From Sweltsa coloradensis (taxonomy: Eukaryota > Arthropoda > Insecta > Plecoptera > Chloroperlidae), in the NCBI GenBank assembly GCA_024449915.1, contig JAMZAV010003089.1:1-64000 (forward strand): 64,000 bases of DNA, read 5' to 3'. Below the pieces are notes generated by a model. That model worked only from the letters and a program-made list of their open reading frames with translations. It did not search any database and was not told where the DNA came from. The position numbers and the translations under genes were made by a program. Positions 22,386 to 32,599 of this stretch are shown in pieces. Numbering within the stretch: position 1 is the first letter of the stretch; each line of letters opens with the position of its first letter.

Positions 22386-22619
22386 AGCGTAGCGAGCGAA
22401 GCGAAGATTCCATTTCACTACACTGGAGAAAAAAAATCCGGAATGTTTTTTTTTCTTTTTTTCTTTTTCTTTTTTTTTTGTATTTTTGTGTGTTTGTTAA
22501 CACGATTCTGTCTAAACCAATACTCCAATTGCGATGAAATTTTATGGAGGCCTTCGAAATCTCTGAACTTAGAACTGCCACGTTTTTTGAGCACAATCGA
22601 AAAAAAAATTTCTCATGAA

Positions 22620-22960
22620 AATCGCAATTTTACGATTTTTTTTCGATTTTTTAAAAATTTCTTCGACTTACAACACCTACATGCTTTGTCCGATTGTAAT
22701 GATTTTTTCACAGAACCTTAATTTTATGAATTGATATATTCGTGTAAAATTTGAGCGTTATCAAAAAAATATTTTTTACCGAAATCGCAATTTTACGACT
22801 TTTTTAAATTTTTAAAATTTCTCCAGCTTATAACACCTACATGCTTTATCCGATTGTAATGATTTTTTTTACAGAACCTTAATATTATGAATTAATATAT
22901 TCGTGTAAAATTTGTGCGCAATCGAATAATTATTTCTTATGAAAATTTCAATATTACGAT
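22620..22960 (+). repeat. ~160 bp tandem repeat in foldback element
   Basis: Two copies, plus the start of a third, of a unit with ACACCTACATGCTTT(A/G)TCCG and ATATATTCGTGTAAAATTTG. Confidence 0.65.
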
Positions 22961-23845
22961 TTTTTCCTTTTTTAAAATTACGAATCATTAAAAAAAATTA
23001 AAATTTAAGTTATTTTTTATAAATTAAATTAAATTTTTTATTAAATTAAATTTAATTTTAAAAATATCTTCAACTTAGTAATGATTTTTTCACGGAACAA
23101 CAGAAAATCCGCGTAACACATGGCATCTCAATGCACCATATACGCTCATATCCAACAACGCGGCGGGACTTAAGCGTTTTCCTAGTTAATATCATTCAAT
23201 TTTACCATTTGCATTGTATTGTTTGTTGAAACTAGTTTAAAAATGTTATTCTATACTAGCAATGACAAAATGAAGTTGGATGAAAATCATAGTAAAATAG
23301 CGTACAATCCACTGAAAATGCTCAACCTTCAACGCTTATGTACTCAAATGTGCAATAATCCGTATTTTTTATATATGTTGTCCATGAGTTAGTTTTATAA
23401 ATCCTAATAATGTATAAAAACATAGCACTAACTGCCCAAAATAATTTGTGAAGTTATGCTTGAATCACATTTTAGTAAAATTATTTTCACTATTTTCGCC
23501 ATATCTGCATTTTTTAGCAATGAAATCATATGACTATTAGAAATTGGTTATAAACAATAATTAAAACTTATAATTACCTACAAATTAGTGTAAGAAAAAA
23601 TAAAATCGGTTAACTGTGTCACGGGCTCTGTACATTTTAAGATAGTACCGACTAAGCTTTTCAATGATCGCACATCCAAAAGCAAAATGGCTGCTAAAAA
23701 AATACGTATACCACAATTCGAAGTGACATCCTCCCTAAAGATGTTTCAAAATGTGCATACTACCACGTGGTCAAGTCAGATTTGAGATGTTAAGTGGGTT
23801 GAGCCAATTTCGTTAATATCGGTCCTACAGGAATTAGCTCTTGGA

Positions 23846-24240
23846 CTACCAGGTATCATTAGAGTATTTAACGCCAACTACGATACCATTTTGCAACAAG
23901 TTCATACTTCTACCATTTAGATGGCCTAACCGTTTATGCCATAATTCCTGCAAATTAAGTTTGTTATTATTTACAGAAAAAACAGTTTGCTGATTAATTT
24001 CTGGTACACTTGCCTGTTGTTCAGCAACTTCAGGGTCATTAACCTCATCATTTGAGAGATCCAACTTGTACAAACCATCATGATTAGTAGCGGTTGCTAC
24101 AACTTTACCATAATACTCAAAGCCCTCCTTCCGAAACATTTTACAACCTGTATCGGAAAATAAAGCGACCATTTCTTTAGTGCACATGGCACTAACAGAT
24201 AATAAATTATCACTTAAACCAGGAACATATGACACTTCAT
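23846..24240 (-). pseudogene. Copia-1 protease end and pre-integrase region
   Basis: Reads MSYVPGLSDNLLSVSAMC, then GLYKLDLSND, and ends with ELWHKRLGHLNGRSMNLL, the histidine half of the HHCC zinc finger (GAG-pre-integrase domain). A stop after YSNDTW at about 23846 and the foldback insertion at 23807 separate it from the cysteine half, which lies beyond the insertion near 20600. Confidence 0.85.
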
Positions 24241-24247
24241 TTATGAC

Positions 24248-25736
24248 TTAAAGTTCCCCAGATGATTTGAGTTTGACACTAACATCACCAGCACCAGCAG
24301 CTTTAATTGTGTCACTATTAGCTACCTTTACGTTATCATATGTTTCCCTGTAATTCAACATCCAGTCATTCCGCTTGGACATATGACCATTAGCACCAGA
24401 GTCTACAAACAAGTCTTCATGGCTTCCTGTAGACTTGGTGTGTAGCGCAGTTAGAAATGTCCATTTCTTATTGGAATGCGACTGTTGTGTCTTGTTACCC
24501 GTCTCCTTTTGATTTGACGTTTGCTGTCCCTGCAAAGTAGACTCTTGTGTCTTCTTCTGGTATGTAGACTCCTGTGGCTTCTTCTTCAGGTGTGGACATT
24601 GAGGCTTCAGGTGACCAGGATCATTACAATGATAACATCTTCTCTCCTTGAACGAACCGGCAACGCCACCTCTCTTGCGAGTTGCAAACGCTGTTGCTTC
24701 CGTTTGCGATCCACTTGTTTCCAACTTCATGGCATACTGAAGTAAATTATTCTTCAACCAATCACTGGATAAGTTTCTACCACTACCTTAGAGTCCCAAC
24801 TCGAACGATTCAAATCTAGGCGGAAGTCCTCCAAGCATTATCGTGGCTAACAGATCATCGTCTAACGGCTTTCCAATATCACGAAGCCTTTGAGCAATGT
24901 CCATTATGTCTGCGATGTATTTTTGCATTCCTGGGTAATCATCATAGTTAATTCTCATTAGTTTTCTCATGAGTCCAACTCGTCTTTGAGGACCACAGTC
25001 TTCAAATGCATTTGCTAGGCTTTTCCAGTTTCCACGCTGCCTCTGCGGTTTCCACAGACTGGATATGCATAAATAAATAATAAATTAATTTTATTTAGAG
25101 TCTACCCACTCAGTTATATAACTGATTTTCAGTGGGGAACTTTAAATCAAAGCGACCAAGCCAACCCTGCAGGCCCGACGCAATCGACGAGTGAGCGATA
25201 ACCAACCAAAGATCAATATTTTTAATAGGAAATATAGCAATCAGTGGTATGGACAGTGCGAACACCCGCGAATCAACGCCAGAATCAACAAGGCCGATTC
25301 AGAACAACTCTGAAATTTAGTATGTGCTTCGTTGCTAGGACGGCTCCAAAGTCACCGTTTACAAACTCCTAAGACAAGAACTGATGGACTTAAGTCCAAA
25401 TCAGAAGTTAAAAAACTTCTGACTTCGGCGGGAATCGAACCCTGTACCTTCTGCATTGGAAGCAGATACGCTAACAACAAGACCAACGAGCCACACAACA
25501 AGACCAACGAGCCACACAAATGCACCTTGATGTTCAAACAGATGGTCGCTAATGCTCTCTGATCTTTCTTTGCGTCCAATGGGATTGGGGCACCTTGCAA
25601 GCCACAAGCCAGTTTCCCTCTCGACACAATCCCACAGATCCATGCCCTTCAGAGTCATTTTCATGATTAGCTTCCATGTGTTATAATTGCTTAGTCCATC
25701 TAACTTTGGTTCCACATTCGGAATAGTATTAGCCAT
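24248..25736 (-). pseudogene. Copia-1 gag and protease N-terminus
   Basis: Starts MANTIPNVEPKLDGLSNYNT at 25736 (Copia gag N-terminus), frameshifts near 25590, is split by the SINE at 25070-25519, resumes with SVETAEAAW, RKLMRINYDDYPGMQ and PLDDDLLATIMLGGLP, and frameshifts again near 25000 and 24780. The 24757-24248 frame holds a CCHC knuckle CYHCNDPGHLKPQC (residues 41-54) and the protease active site DSGA (119-122). Gag forms the particle; the knuckle binds RNA. Confidence 0.87.
25070..25519 (-). mobile_element. tRNA-derived SINE in Copia-1 gag
   Basis: About 450 bp flanked by ATGCA copies (25065-25069, 25520-25524). On the minus strand it opens with a tRNA-like head: GGCTCGTTGGTC (A box), stem-loop CTGC-TTCCAAT-GCAG (anticodon position CCA), B box GGGTTCGATTCCC. 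A 20 bp duplication lies within the A-box area. The 3' end is a hairpin CCCACTGA...AACTGAGTGGG followed by (TTTA)n, shared with the tail at 21207. Confidence 0.75.
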
Positions 25737-25920
25737 AATTGTTTAGGCTTAATCCGTTTAAAACAATAAAGTTATTCAAGAAGCTAGGCCTAGCCTAGGA
25801 CCTACTTACGATTCACCATGCGGTCCGATATTCGGGGTTAGGGTTGACCACCGCATCGAATACAATTCAGATTCCAACAAAACAAAAAACCTTAAATTCA
25901 ATTAATTACCCAATTGGAAG

Positions 25921-25937
25921 CTCTGGGCTCCATAACC
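25921..25937 (-). other. Copia-1 primer binding site
   Basis: The minus strand reads GGTTATGGAGCCCAGAG directly after the 5' LTR. The truncated Copia-2 has a similar sequence at the same place. The primer tRNA was not identified. Confidence 0.45.
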
Positions 25938-26133
25938 TGTTAGAATAGTAGCGGAATTGGGTAGTTTTGTTGTTGGATTAACACAGATTGATACGATGTT
26001 TAAATCAGTTATGATACAGACATGAACGGAAACGGAACTAACTCCGTAGCAGTGCTGCCAACTTTTATAAAGAAAGAAGAAGATGAACATTATTGACATC
26101 CCTCTTGTCAGCCAGAGATTATACTCCATAACA
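25938..26133 (-). repeat. Copia-1 5' LTR
   Basis: 196 bp, TG...CA. Identical by eye to the other LTR except for an ~18 bp gap. Confidence 0.9.
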
Positions 26134-26138
26134 CAACC

Positions 26139-26369
26139 CTGTAAGCAATGAAGGCAAACGCGTGGCCCTTGAGAAGATTAGTCGAACCCTTCGGTTCTTT
26201 TGTGGCATTGTCTAGGTAATAGCTGACCAATATCAAGTCTATTCACGACTGTTCTTTTCAAAAATCTAGTACTGTTTCATTCCCTGCATAGACATATAAA
26301 TATGCCTACGTGTTATGCTAAAGTAATGACAATGTAGCCTATAAGTATAATGTAGTAGAATAGTATGTG
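26139..26369. other. spacer between Copia-1 and Gypsy-1
   Basis: AT-rich, nothing recognised. Confidence 0.3.
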
Positions 26370-26374
26370 CCTCG

Positions 26375-26566
26375 TGTAATGTATTCGTTACGAATATGTA
26401 ACTATAATACTAGACAAGAATGTAGGAAGAAGGTTACCGATAAGACGTCAAGTTCCCATGCTGCTATTCTTCCTTTATTTACCACCAGAGTGCAGAGTGT
26501 ACATGGTACGTTTTAAATTATACAGGTATGCCAACTTACTTGCATGAAATAGCGCTATATATTACA
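26375..26566 (-). repeat. Gypsy-1 3' LTR
   Basis: 192 bp, starts TGTAATGT and ends ATTACA, with a small ATTCGT-T-ACGAAT palindrome near the end. A purine-rich tract lies directly upstream on the coding strand. Confidence 0.92.
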
Positions 26567-26747
26567 TCTCTTTTCCCCTAAAAGAGTTCAAACCTGTGGT
26601 AGAAATGAAAGAAAAGGATTATTGTTACGGTAAGAGCAATGCATATTACCCTAAATCAAAAGTTAAGTAATTGGTTAGATTCGAAAAATGATTATTAAAA
26701 TTGGTATGATAGTAATACAATGAAATTATCTCCAACTCATTATAAAC

Positions 26748-28543
26748 TCAATGATCAAAATCGTTCAGCCATGACGGCGGTTTCTTCAACCTTGCCGGTC
26801 TTTCGGTTCGTCCCGGCGTATCTTCTAGAGCATCTTTTGACCCCCCTTTTGCTTCATCCATCTGTGGGTGTTCTGTTGGCTGGATATATGGTTTCACAAA
26901 AGATGCGTTTCTTTTGTACTCTGCGCCAGTTGGTGACTGGATATGGACTGTAGACCCCGTCTTTTCCACGACGCGGAAAGGTGTCGGATTGAAAGGGGTT
27001 GATAGCTTGTCCCGTTTTTCCTGTCTGACGAGTACCTGGGCCCCTGGAGATACTTGGGAATCCACGGCTCTTCTCGTGAAATCGCTCAACTCCTTGCCCT
27101 TCATCTTGCACTCCTGGTCTCTGTCGCGTACTTCAGAATCCAAACGATCCGGATTTGGTAGAATCGAAAGTTTGTCTCTAATCTCTCTGTTGAACATTAG
27201 AGAAGCGGGCGTTTTACCAGTAGTTGTGTGTGGTGTCGTGTGATACGACAGCAGGTAAGTTCTTAACGCCTGTTGTAGGTCTTCACCACTGTTGTGAGCA
27301 ATGCGCAGGCGTTTGAGGAAGGACCTATTTTGGCGTTCAACTTCACCATTCGCCTGCGGCCAATATGGAGTCACGTGGCGTAAATGAACTCCATTCGTGA
27401 GACAGAAATTGCGAAATTCTTCGCTAATAAACTGCCTTCCATTGTCCGCAACGATAGTCTCGGGAAGACCGTATCGTGCAAATATGCATTCCAAGACATT
27501 AATCGTCTCGTGTGAAGTAATCTTTTTCATAAAGGTTGCTTCACAAAATCGACTATAGTAGTCGACGACTACAAAAATGAAGTCGCCAGTCGGTAATGGT
27601 CCTAGGAAATCGATCGCGAGGTCCTGCCAGGGTCCACTAGGGAGTTTGGTCCTTATGATTGGTTCAGGGTGGGGGTAAGGACTCACTATTTGGCAACCAT
27701 GACAGGATTTGCAATATCGTTCAGCCTCAGAATCAACTCCTGGCCACCAGACCTTACTGCGTAACCGAGCTTTCATTTTTACTATACCCGGGTGTCCTTC
27801 ATGTGCCAGGTCGAGTATTCTTATCCGGAGACTCTTCGGAACAACAACCCTGGTTCCTCTCAGGATTATATTTCCCAGTACACAAAGTTCTGGTTTAAGG
27901 ATCTGAAAACGCTTAGTTTCCGAATTCCAGTTATCGGTTAGGATACTATTTTTCAGCTGCGATAGTTCACTATCACTGGAACATGCAGAGGACATCTCTG
28001 CCATTGTAACTGATTTTGGCAAAGCCTCGCTTGCGACCCAGTGCACATGTAAATCGTTACCTGCAGCAGGAGAAACTGCTGCGAGAAGACGTGACAAGGA
28101 GTCCGCAATGTTTGTGGATCCTGGACGATATTCTACCCGGTATCGATATCCTTGTAGCTTCATAACCCAACGCTCAATTCGCGCATTTGGTTTCGATCGA
28201 GGGGAAAATAAGAACTCTAATGGCTTATGATCTGTGACAAGGACGAATTCGTCTCCTCCGTACACGTAATTGTGAAATCGCTCGCAAGCAAACACGATGC
28301 CCAGGGCTTCACGTTCAAACTGGCTGAATTTTCTTTCAACTTCAGTCAGTGAACGACTAGCGTACTCAATAACTTCTTCGCCGTTGTCGTCGGTTTGTGT
28401 TAAAACGCAACCTAGTCCAACCGGACTAGCGTCCGCAATTATACGTGTCCCACGGGTTGGGTTGAAGAATCCTAAAGCTTTCGAACTAGCTAGTAGTGCT
28501 TTAAGTGTAACAAATGAGTTTTTCTTGTTCAGGCCCCCAATTG
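26748..28543 (-). CDS. Gypsy-1 RNase H and integrase
   Basis: The open frame 28607-26748 becomes meaningful at SFVTLKALLASS (residue 31). RNase H spans about residues 55-175 with DASPVGLG, FEREALG, TDHKPLEF and NIADSLSR. The integrase zinc finger is AHEGHPG...CKSCHGCQ, and the catalytic core has AIDFLGP, VADNGRQF and NGEVER, all three acidic residues present. The C-terminus has a GPY/F-like region. A one-base shift in an A5 run at about 28520 separates it from the upstream frame. No RT palm precedes it. Confidence 0.88.
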
Positions 28544-30036
28544 AATGTGGTGATAGGCCTAGATTCTTCTTCCAATTCCAGCTGATGGAACGCGGAACGA
28601 AGATCAAGCTTACTGAAGACCTTGGACCCCCCCAAGTGATGAATCATGTCTTGGAAAGTCGGAATAGGGTGGCGTTGCCGTTTAATTGCAAGATTGGCCA
28701 ACCGCATGTCAATGCACAGGCGCAGTTCACCGTTCTTTTTAGTACTGAGAACAACAGGCGAAGCCCATGTTGTCGGCCCTGTTGCCGGCTCGATAATGTC
28801 ATTGTTGAGTAGGTCTTGTATCTTCATTTTGACTTTATCCTGTAACTGGTACGGCATCTTCCTTGCTTTTTGTACTACTGGTGTAACTCCGTCATCGACT
28901 GTTAATTTTACCTTATAACCGGTAAATTTCCCTATCCCTTGGAATATACCATCAAACTTGGGATCTATAATACCAGGTGTAATACTGGGTATTAATACTT
29001 GCAGTACCCCTAACTCGATTGCAGTATCTCTGCCTAACAGGGGTTGGCCCTGTTCCTGCACTACTACAAACCGGGATTTCAGGGTTTTATTTTTTAGCAC
29101 TATCTCAGTCTCAAACTCACCCAGCACTGAGAGTGGATTCTTAGATCCATATGCAAAAAGAACTCTGGATGTCTTTAAACAAGTGCTTTTTATGCCCCTT
29201 TTCTTGCATTCATTCCATGTCTTGGAATCTAAGACATTGCAGCAGGCACCCGAATCAATAAGAAGTTCAAGGTTAACCCCGCCCACTTGAGCAGGCAGCA
29301 TGCTAGGGGGTGAAGTTGGTTTATTTATGCCACATACCTCTTCATTAATGCCGAATGTATAATTCTCCTCACTCCCCGGCTCCTGCTCGTCTACCTGACG
29401 AACTGCATTCTTGTAGGGCCTAGCATTAGGACTACTCTGCATAGGCCTAGGACCTGAGAACTTGCTTTTATTACAGACCGAAGCTAGATGACCTAGCTTA
29501 TTGCATTTCCTGCACTTCTTGTCCCGTGCCGGACATTGTTCATTACTAGCCAAGTGTGTACCTGATCCACACCGAAAGCATTTAAGGTTAGGCCTAGCCT
29601 TGTCCTTGCTAGATTTTACTACAGCGATGTGCGCCGCGTCTAGGCCTAGCTTACCTCCAGACTCGATACAGCCGGCCTGGCGCTCTGTAGCCTCGAGCAG
29701 GGTTGCAATTTCCTTGGCCTCAATGAGAGTGAGGGAATCTCCCTTCTTCAGGAGAGCCCTGCGTAGTTCATTAGACCTGCATTTCTCTATTAATTGATCG
29801 AGAAGCATGCTGTCCCCATCTACGAAGTTGCAGTTTACACTTTGGCCCTTCAGCCTAGACAGGAACTCGGACACGTTTTCAGTTGAACTTTGTGCCATGC
29901 ATCGAAATACATACCTCTCATATCGGTGGTTTTTTAGAGGTTCAAAGTAAGAAGTGAGTGCGTCTTTACACAAAGAATAGATGGTCTTACCTTCTGGCAA
30001 GACGAAATTCGTACAGATTCTGGCAGAGTAAACCAC
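28501..30036 (-). CDS. Gypsy-1 gag, protease and N-terminal RT
   Basis: 511-residue open frame. Two CCHC knuckles at residues 153-188 (CFRCGSGTHL..., CRKCNKLGHLASVC), aspartic protease site LLIDSGACCNV at 259-267, QPLLGRDTAIELGV at 331-344, and RT fingers from 400 with VLSTKKNGELRLCIDMR and FSKLDLRSAFHQLELEEE. Right after SRPITTF (residue 498, base 28543) the sequence jumps to NWGPEQEK, which normally lies after the RT thumb. Thus the catalytic palm is missing. The MVYSARIC start is within gag, not native. Confidence 0.88.
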   Translation of the reverse strand: MVYSARICTNFVLPEGKTIYSLCKDALTSYFEPLKNHRYERYVFRCMAQSSTENVSEFLSRLKGQSVNCNFVDGDSMLLDQLIEKCRSNELRRALLKKGDSLTLIEAKEIATLLEATERQAGCIESGGKLGLDAAHIAVVKSSKDKARPNLKCFRCGSGTHLASNEQCPARDKKCRKCNKLGHLASVCNKSKFSGPRPMQSSPNARPYKNAVRQVDEQEPGSEENYTFGINEEVCGINKPTSPPSMLPAQVGGVNLELLIDSGACCNVLDSKTWNECKKRGIKSTCLKTSRVLFAYGSKNPLSVLGEFETEIVLKNKTLKSRFVVVQEQGQPLLGRDTAIELGVLQVLIPSITPGIIDPKFDGIFQGIGKFTGYKVKLTVDDGVTPVVQKARKMPYQLQDKVKMKIQDLLNNDIIEPATGPTTWASPVVLSTKKNGELRLCIDMRLANLAIKRQRHPIPTFQDMIHHLGGSKVFSKLDLRSAFHQLELEEESRPITTFNWGPEQEKLICYT

Positions 30037-30215
30037 ACTTCCTGAATGTGTTCACCCCCAAGGTGTAATAGCGTCGCTTTACGGCGCTTTAAATCATTGA
30101 GACCTGAGGCCTCGAAGTAAAGTTCTAAGGAACGTACCCATTTGTGCCACCGGACGGCGATCAGGGAAGCATCCGCGTGCGCATCAAACGGTTTTATGGT
30201 AGATTTACTATCCAT
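29990..30215 (-). CDS. Gypsy-1 gag N-terminus
   Basis: Begins MDSKSTIKPFDAHADASLIA, continuing RWHKWVRSLELYFEASGL and KATLLHLGGEHIQEVW, a typical Gypsy gag N-terminus of the kind found in invertebrate Mag-like elements. A one-base frameshift near 30015 moves the frame into the 511-residue ORF. Its start lies 29 bp from the 5' LTR, just past the primer site. Confidence 0.8.
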
Positions 30216-30228
30216 AATTAGTATTTTA

Positions 30229-30240
30229 CCATCGTCGCCA
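30229..30240 (-). other. Gypsy-1 primer binding site
   Basis: TGGCGACGATGG on the minus strand, 3 nt from the LTR. It is close to the complement of a tRNA 3' end ...CCTCGTCGCCA such as metazoan tRNA-Ser(GCT). Confidence 0.6.
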
Positions 30241-30243
30241 ATT

Positions 30244-30435
30244 TGTAATGTATTCGTTACGAATATGTAACTATAATACTAGACAAGAATGTAGGAAGAA
30301 GGTTACCGATAAGACGTCAAGTTCCCATGCTGCTATTCTTCCTTTATTTACCACCAGAGTGCAGAGTGTACATGGTACGTTTTAAATTATACAGGTATGC
30401 CAACTTACTTGCATGAAATAGCGCTATATATTACA
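30244..30435 (-). repeat. Gypsy-1 5' LTR
   Basis: 192 bp, identical by eye to 26375-26566. Confidence 0.92.
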
Positions 30436-30460
30436 CCTCGTACCTATGTAGCCTGTAGTT

Positions 30461-30643
30461 TGTGATAGTTAGCTAGTGTTAGTGAGCCTAGGTTGGCTAC
30501 ACTGAGTCAAGATGGCGGACATCCAGAGAGAACGTAGCGACTATCAGCTACTCACATTTAATACCTGTATTAACGTATGTAGAATAAAACACTAATTGGA
30601 ATTACTACTAAGGTGTTATCAATATGCATCCTGAAATATTACA
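30461..30643 (+). repeat. Gypsy-4 5' LTR
   Basis: 183 bp, TGTGATAG...ATTACA, followed by a likely primer site TGGTGTACAGAAGTGG (30644-30659). Contains CAAGATGGCGGAC at 30508-30520, a strong YY1-like site. Confidence 0.85.
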
Positions 30644-30963
30644 TGGTGTACAGAAGTGGTAGTTTGTGACAAAACCGCGCGTGAAGTGATCAAGTTGGGC
30701 AAATCCTAACTCGGCCCGAAGCCAATGCTAGGCCTATCGCGTCACCGCCGACTCGCCTAGACAAAGAGAGCCCAATGCTCAAGACCCCTATAGGGGAGTA
30801 ATGGAAAATGCGCGCCAATGCGCCTAGCAGTGCTGCAATCAGAATTGATTGACGTAACGTCGTAAGTAAACCCGAAATCTGACGAGCAAATCTTGTTCAG
30901 TAAGTAGGCCTGAATAGGCCCAATAATAATTTAAATAGAGCCTAGGCCTAGGCCATAAATAAA

Positions 30964-31807
30964 ATGGCTCAGGCTTATAGAAAGCTCCCCGAAATGGAGT
31001 TTAGTGGCAATGTAAGTGAGCATTGGCGGGTGTGGAAGCAGAAGTTTAGCATTTACCAGAGGGCTACCAAGGGCTACAAGGACGATGAAGAGGACCAGGT
31101 GGCGACCCTACTTCACTTCATTGGGGATGAAGGGCTGTCAATATTTAATACCTTCTACATGCGAGAAGCAGAAAAAAAGAAGATTCAATGTGTTGTCGAT
31201 AAAATTTGACGAGTACTGCAACCCGCGTAAGAACTTGATCTATGAACAAAGTGTATTTTTTACTTGCTCGCAGCAAGAAGGTGAGACCTTTGACCATTAT
31301 CTTACTAATTTAAAGATTCTGGCTGCAACGTGTGAATTTGGCTCCATGAAAAAACAATTATTAACACTGCGGGTGGTGTTAGGAATCTGGGACAAGGGTT
31401 TGAAAGAGAGACTCTTAAGGGTCAGTGACCTAACGTTAGAAAGAGCAGCGGACTTTTGCCGTGCTGCAGAGGCAAGCAGACTACAGGCCCAGGCCATGGA
31501 GGAAAAGGTGCCAGTAGAAGAGTTGCTTTTAAGGCAAGGTGAAAGCCCAGCTTCCGTTCAAGAGGTCGGTCTACACAAGAAGCCGTGGGGTCCCAAGAAG
31601 GAAGATTCAATAGGCAGTAGGCCTACCAGGTCAGAAGAATTCAAGAACAGTGGGAAGAAAGAAGATGACAGGAAATTTAACTGCAAGAAGTGTGGGTACA
31701 GACATAGTTTGAGACAGTGCCCGGCATATCAGAAAACGTGCTTGAATTGTAACGAGTGTAATCATTTTGCCAAAATGTGTCCAAGGAGAAGGAAGGTGAG
31801 AAGGTAG
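30964..31807 (+). pseudogene. Gypsy-4 gag
   Basis: Starts MAQAYRKLPEMEFSGNVSEH at 30964, shifts frame at about 31205 and continues FDEYCNPRKNLIYEQ, FFTCSQQEGETFDHYLTNLK (gag capsid region), ending with two CCHC knuckles CKKCGYRHSLRQC and CLNCNECNHFAKMC. This matches gag of invertebrate Gypsy/Mag elements. Capsid assembly and RNA binding are the expected roles. A single frameshift in the N-terminal part, together with the LINE insertion just after the knuckles, disables it. Confidence 0.85.
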
Positions 31808-31808
31808 A
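31804..31808. other. target-site copy of LINE-1, left
   Basis: GTAGA, repeated at 36679-36683 after the last (ATT)n block. Confidence 0.5.
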
Positions 31809-31811
31809 TAT

Positions 31812-32220
31812 TTTCAATTTATAGATCACCCAATGGAGATGTAAATCTCTTCTTGGACAATCTCCAGGATACCCTTGTTAAAACAACCAAACAATTTCCA
31901 AAAGCAGAAATTGCTCTTTGCGGAGATTTCAACATTAACATGTTATTAAAATCTACCGCACAGACACGCCTCCTAGACATGATCGAATCTTTTAACATGG
32001 TTGCTTCCATCAACACTCCTACTCGTATACTTGGCAATAGTAGTACCCTCCTTGATAATATATTCACTTCACTGAATCAATCCTGTTATAATACCAAACT
32101 ATTGCATCCACACTTCTCAGATCATGCAGCCATTCTTCTAGAAATTAAATCGCAAGAGCATTCCTCCCCACAATTTAGCGAAAAAAGGAAATTCAATAAA
32201 ACAAATATCAACTTTTCCTA
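31812..32220 (+). pseudogene. LINE-1 endonuclease domain (C-terminal part)
   Basis: Frame from IFNLYRSPNGDVNLFLDNLQ, ALCGDFNINM (GDFN motif), SSTLLDNIF and HPHFSDHAAILLEI (SDH motif): the last catalytic boxes of an endonuclease/exonuclease/phosphatase-fold domain that nicks target DNA. The N-terminal half is missing, as usual for a 5'-truncated copy. The frame ends at 32220, just before a frameshift into the linker. Confidence 0.82.
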
Positions 32221-32599
32221 AAGCTACTCGATGAAGAAGAATGGCCTAATACATACTCGGACGCAAACGATGCACTAAATACCTTCCTAAATACATTCCT
32301 AAGTCTTTTAACAAAGCTTTCCTAAAAACTCTTTCAAAAACACAACAAACCTGACCCAAGTCCTTGGATTACCAAAGAGCTACGGGAAGAAGGCAAACAT
32401 CTCAGAAATCTATATCAGATGCATAAACTACACCCTCCCAGTTCAAAACTACTCTGACGATTATAAAGCCCTCAAGAAAATTCACTCCCTCAAACTTAGA
32501 AACACCAAAAAACAATTTTATTCACAAAAAATTGAAAGGGCTGACAATAAAGCAAGAGCATCATGGCAGCTAATAAAATCACAATCTTTAGCCCCACAA

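Larger units (their letters stand above)
20639..23807. mobile_element. foldback-type DNA element inserted in Copia-1
   Basis: 3169 bp flanked by the 7 bp duplication TTTCGTT. Its ends are very long inverted repeats (about 20639-21334 and 23190-23807) starting CAACCCA..TACATCTC. A second near-perfect palindrome (21335-22385, centre about 21860) fills the middle. Right of it lie a GAGCG-rich patch (22375-22410) and ~160 bp tandem repeats (22620-22960). The left arm carries an extra ~80 bp LINE tail. No transposase ORF was found, so it would be non-autonomous. Confidence 0.85.
17677..26133 (-). mobile_element. Copia-1 LTR retrotransposon, interrupted
   Basis: Bounded by LTRs 17677-17890 and 25938-26133 (TGTTAG...ATAACA) and by the 5 bp target duplication CAACC (17672-17676, 26134-26138). 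It reads on the minus strand with Copia order: gag, protease, integrase, RT, RNase H. Removing the 3169 bp foldback insertion leaves about 5.3 kb, the usual Copia size. The upstream LTR lacks ~18 bp present in the other. Stops, frameshifts, a SINE in gag and a changed integrase glutamate make it inactive. Confidence 0.93.
26375..30435 (-). mobile_element. Gypsy-1 LTR retrotransposon lacking RT core
   Basis: 4061 bp with 192 bp LTRs (26375-26566, 30244-30435) that look identical and a TSD CCTCG (26370-26374, 30436-30440), so a recent insertion. On the minus strand: gag with two zinc knuckles, protease, N-terminal RT, then directly RNase H and a complete integrase. The RT palm with the YxDD box is absent. 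Primer site TGGCGACGATGG (30229-30240) and polypurine tract (26567-26580) are in place. Confidence 0.95.

Noticed and set aside
22374..22721. 115-codon Phe-rich ORF in the foldback element
   Set aside because: Product of T-rich tracts, no recognisable transposase motif.
28500..28530. Programmed frameshift between Gypsy-1 frames
   Set aside because: The shift lies after the RT deletion in an A5 run, where a simple indel or consensus error is the easier explanation.
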